A stretch of DNA of 50,953 nt, from positions 1 through 50,953 of the IMG/VR virus record IMGVR_UViG_3300024252_000020. One strand, 5' to 3'. This document shows, piece by piece, positions 44,212 to 50,953 of the stretch (its first letter is position 1; the number at the start of each line of letters is the position of its first letter). The stretch comes from a virus. Below the pieces are notes generated by a model. That model had not been told where the DNA came from, ran no database searches, and saw nothing but the letters and a program-made list of their open reading frames with translations. The position numbers and the translations under genes are program-made.

Positions 44212-45216
44212 ATGGCAGGATTTTTAGATAAAAAAAGAAGATTGATAGATTATAAGCTTACTGAGTATGGAAGAGAAAAGTTGTCTAAGGGTGACTTAAG
44301 CTTTAAGTTTTTTACTTTTTCTGACAAGTCTTTGTTTTATGATTCTAACTTGACTAGCGAATATGATTTTAAGACGTCATCATTAGAAAGTTTTATGCCT
44401 TTTGAAGCAAGATTTAGTGAGGGAAACATAATAAATCCTGAATTTGTTTTGTCTAATACAATAAAGTTTGAAAGCAAGTCAAGAAGCAAGTTATATACAG
44501 TTCAAAGTAGTGATAGAACAGTAGCTGAGATTATTAGTGATCAACAGTTTTTAGATGATAGAGATGTTGATAACAAATCGCAGCATGATGAAATTCTTTT
44601 TGATAGAGTGTTTAGAAAATCAATATATGATTTTAAAAATAACGAGTTTATATTGCAGTATCCTACTATTAAATTTCCTGTTGAAAGTATTGTCAATATT
44701 CCTTCTATAAAAAAAGATTATAGATTTAGACATTTTACAAGAAATAAAAAATTAGTGCCTATAAGCAAAAGTGGTGTTTCTGTTAATTTGGGGCAGGAAG
44801 AAGACTTTAATAGTTTAGAGTATTTATTTAAAAATTTAGAAATTGAAAATTTAGATATTAATTCTTTAAAAGATAGAGAGAAAGTTATAAATGTAATAAT
44901 TAGAGAACTTTCAAAAGACAAAGGAAGTATTTTTAAATTAGAATATGAGTTTTTGCAAGACAATGCCAAAGAAACTGATGAGTATTTATTTGAGCTTCAT
45001 TCAATTAAAGACAACAATTTATCCAAGTTAGTGTTTGTAAATTTAGGTGAGTTTATAGATAGTATAGAACAAGACCAGTTTACTGTGTATCTTATAGGAA
45101 AAGTTGTTCGAACAATAAATGAAAAAGAAAACTTTAACAAGGAAAATAGAACTTTGATTTTTGATTTAAACAAAGACTATGTGTTTTTAAATATTTTTAC
45201 AATGGTTATTAGATAA
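44212..45216 (+). CDS. Conserved-looking structural protein with FLDKKxRxIDYxLTxYG start
   Basis: The protein has 334 residues. The first 45 (MAGFLDKKRRLIDYKLTEYG, then KLSKGDLSFKFFTFSD) form a distinctive N-terminal domain that I recall from structural genes of distant T4-type phages, where it is usually unassigned. The rest is charged and Asn/Ser-rich, with helical stretches (SLKDREKVINVIIRELSK). A purine-rich site (AAAAGAAAAGAAG) precedes the ATG. The 3' end overlaps the next gene start by one base (TAATG). It probably belongs to the tail or baseplate. The molecular role is unknown. Confidence 0.72.
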   Translation: MAGFLDKKRRLIDYKLTEYGREKLSKGDLSFKFFTFSDKSLFYDSNLTSEYDFKTSSLESFMPFEARFSEGNIINPEFVLSNTIKFESKSRSKLYTVQSSDRTVAEIISDQQFLDDRDVDNKSQHDEILFDRVFRKSIYDFKNNEFILQYPTIKFPVESIVNIPSIKKDYRFRHFTRNKKLVPISKSGVSVNLGQEEDFNSLEYLFKNLEIENLDINSLKDREKVINVIIRELSKDKGSIFKLEYEFLQDNAKETDEYLFELHSIKDNNLSKLVFVNLGEFIDSIEQDQFTVYLIGKVVRTINEKENFNKENRTLIFDLNKDYVFLNIFTMVIR

Positions 45217-48200
45217 TGAGTAATATAATAAAGTCAGTAAATGTTAACAGTATTAAAAAGACCACAGATTCCATATACGTTCCAGTCAGAATAGATATAA
45301 AAAGCGCTGCTGCTAAAGATGCTCGATATATTAAGATAGTAGTGTTACCTCAAAAATTTAGCACTAATCAAAGCACCACATCAAATTTTCCAAAGAATGT
45401 TAACATGGAAATGCCAGTATTTGTTAATGATAACAAAATAGATCCAGAAGAAATGGGAACAAATAGCACGCCTTATATTTATAAAAATATATTTTCAAAA
45501 AACATTGCAAGCAACTTGCTGCAAACAGATTTTAGTAAACTTGAAATATACCCAGAGAATTCTGATATGTTTTTTGATGAATATATTGTTAACATTCCAA
45601 AAAGAAACATATCAATAAATTTATTTACAGATTCTAATCAAGAAAATCCGCATTATTTTATAGTTTACTGTCTAGACACTAATGAAAACATTATTGATTA
45701 TACCATTACTAATTCACCTTCTGAAACTTTTAAAATTGAAGACTATCCTGACGCAAGCCCTGAGTTTATAAAAGAAGCGTTTATTGATGAAATAGGTTCA
45801 TCTTTAGATATTGTCTGGAATCCTTTGACGTTTAATGACTTAAATGTCATACAGACTGGACCACATGTTAAAATAAATTACTTAAAACTATTGATGTTTT
45901 ATAATACAATTAATAACAATCCTACTAATAACAATCCTACTAATAACAATCCTACTAATAACAATCCTACTAATAATTCAAGCTATCAAAATCCTACTAA
46001 TAATGAGATAAGTCAACGTTCTATTGACAACACTGAATTAGCAGAAAATTTACTTTTGGCAAATCTAGACTTTGATATTACTTTAAGATATTTTGTTGAT
46101 GGAAATGAAGAAAGCTTTCAAACAAAGTTAGAAACAACGCCTTTTATAATAGAGGGTGAAGGAGTTGTGATAGCATCAAAATTATTTGAAGCTGCAAACA
46201 ATACAGCAAAAAGGTTTTCTAATAGTTTGACAAAAATAATATTTAATGTCGAGAGTGAGGGTTCTACAAATACCGTAGCTGACAAGTTTTCAAATAGCTT
46301 TATACCTAATTTATATAGATACTTTAATGATAATGCAGTAGAAAATATTGACATGGAAATTACTATATCATACGAAAATTTTTCGTATACAAAAGATATA
46401 TCTGTGTCTAAAAACAACTTTATGCAATATTTTTCCAAGTTTTTAGAATTTAACAGAAGAGAAATTATAATAAACACTTTTAACGACAAATTCAATTCAG
46501 AAGTCATAATGAGTGATAAAATAAATAAGTTTGCTGTTAAATTAAGCGTAGATAAGTTTAACTTTGGTTCTTATTCATTGGGCTTGTTAAACAATTTTTC
46601 AATATTGAGGTTGGCTGTCGATGAGAGAATAGTCAACAGGCTTTACTTGGATGACAATCTTACAGAAGACAACTTTATAAATAATTTTAATAACAACAAT
46701 TTCTATATTAACTCTGTATTTAACAATGAAACCATTACAGACTTTTATTTGAAAAACGTTACTGAGGGTAGTCAAATAAAGATAGTCATAGAAGGCGTTG
46801 AAGTTTTTGAAAATAGTCACGACAAACCCGAACTTATGAAAATAATAAATGTTTTCCCAGACTATTTTAGTTATCTTGGAAACTTGTATGACCAATCAAC
46901 AGTTGCTTCTGATAGTATGCGAATTAGCAAAGTCGATGTAGTAAAAACTCAAAAAGACTTTTACAAGATTTTTAATGTTTCATTATTGAACAATCAAATT
47001 TTAATAAATGTTAACATCAGTGATACTATAAATAGAGAACTATTGAATACTGTGTTGGATATTGATCTAAGGGGCGACTCAATCGGAGACAGCGTATTAA
47101 AAAACAAGATTCAAAGTAATGCAATAGTGACAGCAAAAGTATTTTCAAATTCATCTAAGAAGTTTTTATTTACTATTTATAGAAAACTATCTGATCTGGA
47201 TTTTGTTGATGAAAATACTATAAAATTAGATTTATCAAAAGAAATAAACGTTTCATTAGAAGATATAAAAGTAGAGGTTAAAGGATTTCTCCTTAACAAA
47301 GGAATGATTGATGAGTTCGGGAAAAGTCAAAGTGATGATACGTTTAAAAACAAACTTACGCTTTTCTTGACTAGCTTGATTTCTAATAGATTTTATTTGA
47401 TAGAACAGTCTATTAATATTATGTGGTTTAGTGAAGTCAGAAGTAATGATAAAATAATCAATGAAGTAGGTAAACTTTTAGACTCTTCAAAAGTAATACC
47501 ACCGAAATTGTTAGTTTCTACAACACCGAAAATAGATAATAATAAAGTAATAGAAACAAACAAAGCTCCAAAGCTAGACCTTTCATCCTTGAGTAAAGAT
47601 ATATTTTCCTCTTACACTAAAAATCATAAAAACAAAGAAGGCATTAATAGAAATATATTAAGTTATTGTTTAGACTTTAACTTTCAAAATATAGATGTAA
47701 AAGATGTAGAAAACAACGTTGTTTTTCATATAAAAGACAACAAGATTATTGTTGGCAGGAATAAAGACAAAAATGATTGTATGTTTGGATTTAGTTTAAA
47801 GAGAAAAAATAAGTTTTCTATTGACGTTAACGATAGCGGAACTAGTTCAATAAACGTATATAGCTTATTTGTACCTAGCTTTTATAATGAGTCAATTAAT
47901 CAGGACATTATTAACATAAAAGATAGTAATGTAAATAGCGCTGGTTGCATAATAGACTTTGATTATATCGATATTATAAACAACTTCAAAACGTATAACA
48001 GATACAAAACAGAGCTTAAAATAGATAAGAAATTCAAAAAGCCTTTAAATTTCAACGAATCATTCTATAACAAAGCAAAGTATATTTACAATTCAAGTGG
48101 TAGATTAAAGTTAAAGTCTATTGTAAATAGAGTAGTATTAGAAATTAGTAAAAAAAATGGCGAAAAAAAGATATACGCTGTAAATTTTGATTTGGGATTT

Positions 48201-48308
48201 AATCCTATCGATAATAAAATTTCTAGTAATAATAAAAGTAATTTATCTATTGATATAAATAATAACAAGCTGTTTAATCCTAATATAATATTGTTATTCG
48301 ACAAGTAA
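45216..48308 (+). CDS. Large structural protein (1030 aa) with NNNPT repeats
   Basis: The protein has 1030 residues. The N-terminal 220 are beta-rich (SIYVPVRIDIKS, YIKIVVLPQKF, HYFIVYCLDT) with possible fibronectin-like strands (SLDIVWNPL). Residues 233-252 are four perfect NNNPT pentapeptides, followed by a degenerate copy, a likely flexible linker. The region after that alternates helices and strands without a recognised family. A Pro-containing stretch lies near residues 763-800. The coding sequence is coupled to the previous gene by TAATG and lies 8 bases before the next. It is probably a virion protein of the baseplate or tail, but nothing more specific is visible. Confidence 0.73.
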   Translation: MSNIIKSVNVNSIKKTTDSIYVPVRIDIKSAAAKDARYIKIVVLPQKFSTNQSTTSNFPKNVNMEMPVFVNDNKIDPEEMGTNSTPYIYKNIFSKNIASNLLQTDFSKLEIYPENSDMFFDEYIVNIPKRNISINLFTDSNQENPHYFIVYCLDTNENIIDYTITNSPSETFKIEDYPDASPEFIKEAFIDEIGSSLDIVWNPLTFNDLNVIQTGPHVKINYLKLLMFYNTINNNPTNNNPTNNNPTNNNPTNNSSYQNPTNNEISQRSIDNTELAENLLLANLDFDITLRYFVDGNEESFQTKLETTPFIIEGEGVVIASKLFEAANNTAKRFSNSLTKIIFNVESEGSTNTVADKFSNSFIPNLYRYFNDNAVENIDMEITISYENFSYTKDISVSKNNFMQYFSKFLEFNRREIIINTFNDKFNSEVIMSDKINKFAVKLSVDKFNFGSYSLGLLNNFSILRLAVDERIVNRLYLDDNLTEDNFINNFNNNNFYINSVFNNETITDFYLKNVTEGSQIKIVIEGVEVFENSHDKPELMKIINVFPDYFSYLGNLYDQSTVASDSMRISKVDVVKTQKDFYKIFNVSLLNNQILINVNISDTINRELLNTVLDIDLRGDSIGDSVLKNKIQSNAIVTAKVFSNSSKKFLFTIYRKLSDLDFVDENTIKLDLSKEINVSLEDIKVEVKGFLLNKGMIDEFGKSQSDDTFKNKLTLFLTSLISNRFYLIEQSINIMWFSEVRSNDKIINEVGKLLDSSKVIPPKLLVSTTPKIDNNKVIETNKAPKLDLSSLSKDIFSSYTKNHKNKEGINRNILSYCLDFNFQNIDVKDVENNVVFHIKDNKIIVGRNKDKNDCMFGFSLKRKNKFSIDVNDSGTSSINVYSLFVPSFYNESINQDIINIKDSNVNSAGCIIDFDYIDIINNFKTYNRYKTELKIDKKFKKPLNFNESFYNKAKYIYNSSGRLKLKSIVNRVVLEISKKNGEKKIYAVNFDLGFNPIDNKISSNNKSNLSIDINNNKLFNPNIILLFDK
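45912..45971 (+). repeat. Four perfect 15-bp tandem repeats (NNNPT)
   Basis: AATAACAATCCTACT is repeated four times in tandem, in frame. A partial fifth copy lies at about 45988-46004. The unit is 15 bases, so gain or loss by slippage changes only linker length. Confidence 0.97.
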
Positions 48309-48316
48309 AGTGTAAT

Positions 48317-50953
48317 ATGTCAACATTTAATAATTCTAAAAGTAGTAAAAGTACAAACAAAAATAATAAAAAATATTTTTCAAGCGCCATTGCTGATGAA
48401 ACTGGTCACAGTTTAATCAAAGAATCTGAGGAAAAACCTCTAACTTCAACTGCATCTCAAAGTCCGTTATCTCAAAGAATGACTTCTGACTTAACTAGTT
48501 CATCTTTAAATTCGTTAGGAGATACATCTATAAATGAAATCAGCAATCAGGCAAATAGTCTTGCTACAGACATTGGAGAACTTCCTAGAACTGCGAATAT
48601 AAGACATCAAGAAGAAATAAATAGAGTTGTCAATTCATCACTGAGTGAAGATGAATACACAAGCGAGTTATACACGTTTTATAATAAGTCAATAGATATT
48701 AAAAGGTTAAGTCAGACTAAAGCTGTAAAGACATTATATGACAGTCTTAGCCTTGATAACTCATCAAATATTGAAAACAATAATAATATTAGCTTACTAT
48801 CTCATGAAAATTATAAAATTACAAAGCTTGCGTCAAGCAAGTTTTCTTATATGGGAACTACAATAAACTCAAATGGAACATTTATACATCCAGATCAACT
48901 AAGTATACTAAATTCATCATATTACAATGGTAAATTAAGCAATATTAGCAAAAGATTTTTTTTTAACAACAAAGTAACAGATAGTTTTCAAGAAGTCTAC
49001 ATAGATAGCGTAAAAACAAATAGCGACAAAAAAAGAGACTATTTAAATTCGTTTGATGAGTTAGTTAAAATATCAAACGAATTTACGGCTAGTAAAAACT
49101 TTGCAAATCAAGTTATTGATTATGCGAGTAAAGGAAAGAATAATAACTACTTTGGAAAGATTATAAATTCAATATATAAAAATGACGCTATTGTAACGTC
49201 AAATATTGATACACATGTAAATGATGATTTTTTACTTATAAACAATGTTTCTAACAATACTGATACAGATAATTTTTTACATGAAAACTTGGAGTATGTT
49301 CTAGAAAATTATTATAAGCTAAAATTCAATGAACAAGTAGACGAAGAAGAAAGTCTAAGTATAGTAGACTCAGACGCATTCGTTGCAAGGTTAATTGGAT
49401 ACTGCGGCTTGTCTTTAGAAAATATTCATGACGGAAGTTTTACAGCTAACGATTATAAAAAAGAAACTGACTTAAATTTTGATTTATATGATACACTAAT
49501 AAACAACAAAACACTAAAGACTATATCAGCTATTTCTTTAGTTAACGATTATAATTTACTTAAAGCAAACACAAATCAAACACAAATCAACATTACATCT
49601 CCTTATTACACTAATACTCTGCGACTCCCTTCAATAAAAAAAGTCGCAAATGAAATAGAATTCAAAGCTGATTCTATATTTTATATAAAAGATTATTACT
49701 TAAATGATGAAACTAACTTTTACAATTTTAAAAAATCTTACGCATTGCAATTTAAAGATAAAACACAGAAACGCTTTAGTCCGCCTTATATCAAAACGCA
49801 TATTGATTTTGTAAAGAGAGATATTCCTTGGATGTCTGATAATGATTTGAAAAATATCGACTTATCAGTACCTGAGGTCGGCAGTTCGTCGATATCGTTG
49901 ACAGATGCTAGGTTTGAAGCTAATTTTGGATTGAGCAAGTTAGATTACATGTCATATAGAAATAACTTGCTAGAAATTGATGCTTTTGTTCACCAGAGCA
50001 AAAAAAGAATTTCCCTTATATACTTCGATGCAGATAGTGTAGTTAGGGAAACAAACAAGGATGACTCCAACAATATAAAATACCTATCAGCGCCGACATT
50101 TAGTTTTTACTCATCTTTTTCTTATGAAAGCGATTACAGCGAATCAGCGCTAGATGATGGTTTTGAAGCAAGTCGTATTAATTACGGTCACAATGACGAT
50201 AGCAGAAGTCTTGGGTTTAGTGACAAAGATCTATTCGTTCAAAGATTTACTACACATCAAGGTGTGCTTTTCAACTTCGTCAAAAATGATGTTTTAAGGT
50301 ATAGACCTAAATTATGGAATGAGCTTGACAAGTCAAGAGTATCTTATTCTTACTCTCCAAGCAATGTGACTAATTCACTTGAATATGAGGATTCTCTAAG
50401 GTTTTTTATTGATAGAAATTGGTCAGAAATTGCTATTGAAGAGAGTGGACCTGGTAAGATTAATACTAAGTTTTTTAGCGACATAGGCTTCGGCGCTGTC
50501 AGGTCTAGGGCAGGACATACATTAAAGAAGTTAACAGCACGTAACGCTATTAGCGATATTTCTAAAATACCCACAATAAAGTCAAAAGTGTATCTACCTT
50601 TTATATGTGTTTCCAATACTAATAAGTCGTATGATTTTAATAGCGATGATATAAAGACAAAGTTTTTAGATAGAAGTGACAGTTTATTAACAAGCGAAGA
50701 AGAAAAGTTTAGAGATAGAGTTATTTTGTCTTCTACATCGAGAGATTATCCGAACAAAGTTAAAAATTTTGTTAAAGACATTAAGCAAAAATCTACTTCT
50801 GGAGAAGGTGATAATGATTGGATACACAGGTCGTTTAGAATAAAGAGGAATTTATTTAGTTTAAAACAAACATTATTAAAAGACTCTGACTTTTACGGGT
50901 TTTTAAGGTCACATTCAAAAAAATGTGATAATATATTAAAAAGTAAGGTTGAT
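48317..50953 (+). CDS. Partial large structural protein, open at the right edge
   Basis: The frame opens at ATG 48317, 8 bases after the previous stop, and has no stop up to the window end, giving 879 visible residues. The first 75 are Ser-, Asn- and Lys-rich and probably disordered (MSTFNNSKSSKSTNKNNKKY). Charged helical and short beta segments follow, including HQEEINRVVNSSLSEDEYTSELY and LRFFIDRNWSEIAIEESGPG. The composition matches the preceding virion proteins of the same operon. There is no known domain or catalytic motif. The ribosome-binding site is weak (GTAAAGTGTAAT), so translation may depend on the upstream gene. Confidence 0.75.
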   Translation, partial: MSTFNNSKSSKSTNKNNKKYFSSAIADETGHSLIKESEEKPLTSTASQSPLSQRMTSDLTSSSLNSLGDTSINEISNQANSLATDIGELPRTANIRHQEEINRVVNSSLSEDEYTSELYTFYNKSIDIKRLSQTKAVKTLYDSLSLDNSSNIENNNNISLLSHENYKITKLASSKFSYMGTTINSNGTFIHPDQLSILNSSYYNGKLSNISKRFFFNNKVTDSFQEVYIDSVKTNSDKKRDYLNSFDELVKISNEFTASKNFANQVIDYASKGKNNNYFGKIINSIYKNDAIVTSNIDTHVNDDFLLINNVSNNTDTDNFLHENLEYVLENYYKLKFNEQVDEEESLSIVDSDAFVARLIGYCGLSLENIHDGSFTANDYKKETDLNFDLYDTLINNKTLKTISAISLVNDYNLLKANTNQTQINITSPYYTNTLRLPSIKKVANEIEFKADSIFYIKDYYLNDETNFYNFKKSYALQFKDKTQKRFSPPYIKTHIDFVKRDIPWMSDNDLKNIDLSVPEVGSSSISLTDARFEANFGLSKLDYMSYRNNLLEIDAFVHQSKKRISLIYFDADSVVRETNKDDSNNIKYLSAPTFSFYSSFSYESDYSESALDDGFEASRINYGHNDDSRSLGFSDKDLFVQRFTTHQGVLFNFVKNDVLRYRPKLWNELDKSRVSYSYSPSNVTNSLEYEDSLRFFIDRNWSEIAIEESGPGKINTKFFSDIGFGAVRSRAGHTLKKLTARNAISDISKIPTIKSKVYLPFICVSNTNKSYDFNSDDIKTKFLDRSDSLLTSEEEKFRDRVILSSTSRDYPNKVKNFVKDIKQKSTSGEGDNDWIHRSFRIKRNLFSLKQTLLKDSDFYGFLRSHSKKCDNILKSKVD

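Noticed and set aside
45912-46004. CRISPR array or origin iterons
   Set aside because: The repeats are tandem without spacers, multiple of three in length and inside an open frame, so they are a coding minisatellite.
1-50953. tRNA genes
   Set aside because: I looked in the intergenic gaps for cloverleaf arms and TTC-containing T loops and saw none. Gaps are mostly under 140 bases and AT-rich. This was by eye and a tRNA scan would be decisive.

Overview
The window is about 51 kb of a strongly AT-rich genome of a large tailed bacteriophage. It most resembles a distant T4-type myovirus of the kind seen in marine or other aquatic samples. The support is a recognisable T4-type core: a gp55-like late sigma factor, a gp25-like and a gp6-like baseplate wedge protein, a baseplate hub protein with an OB-like domain, PhoH, and several giant modular tail-fibre genes. 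Genes are tightly packed, often with 1-11 base stop/start overlaps, and there is no gene-free stretch over 300 bases. I saw no tRNA, rRNA, CRISPR array or insertion sequence. The host cannot be named from this sequence.

Layout. (1) 1-2722, minus strand: a Cys-rich mini-protein, a membrane-anchored class III nucleotide cyclase, three tandem small jelly-roll-like proteins and a partial holin-like membrane protein. (2) 2790-3506, plus strand: a second holin-like protein, then a small gene with a good candidate -1 frameshift site (A AAA AAC) that would add about 70 residues. (3) 3524-3778, minus strand: a small charged helical protein. (4) 3812-8037, plus strand: a DinG/XPD-type Fe-S helicase, a Nudix hydrolase, a highly diverged GroEL-like protein without the ATP-binding motif, two small proteins and an Hc1-like histone. 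(5) 8026-8271 (minus) and 8338-9660 (plus): a sigma region-4-like mini-protein and PIN-PhoH, transcribed divergently from a 31-bp perfect inverted repeat that gives both genes the same ribosome-binding site, start codon and first codons. (6) 9669-23310, plus strand: adhesion and fibre genes, including proteins of 744, 1690 and 1700 residues built from shared repeats; one carries a beta-helix. (7) 23335-25963, minus strand: a small membrane protein, a calcium-motif protein and another fibre. (8) 26098-30740, plus strand: a Cas4/RecB-type Fe-S nuclease, two GT4 glycosyltransferases, a membrane protein, the late sigma factor and a helical protein. (9) 30744-50953, plus strand: a baseplate and tail-structure operon (hub, gp25, gp6, LamG-bearing wedge-like protein and several large unknown virion proteins), running off the right edge.

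How it fits together. The gp55-like factor probably directs late transcription of the structural operons. Several intergenic gaps carry sequences close to the T4 late promoter TATAAATA, although AT-richness makes chance matches likely. The fibre modules look built for recombination-driven host-range change. The least expected parts are the phage nucleotide cyclase, the pseudo-chaperonin, the mirrored start regions at 8252-8357 and the candidate frameshift at 3291.
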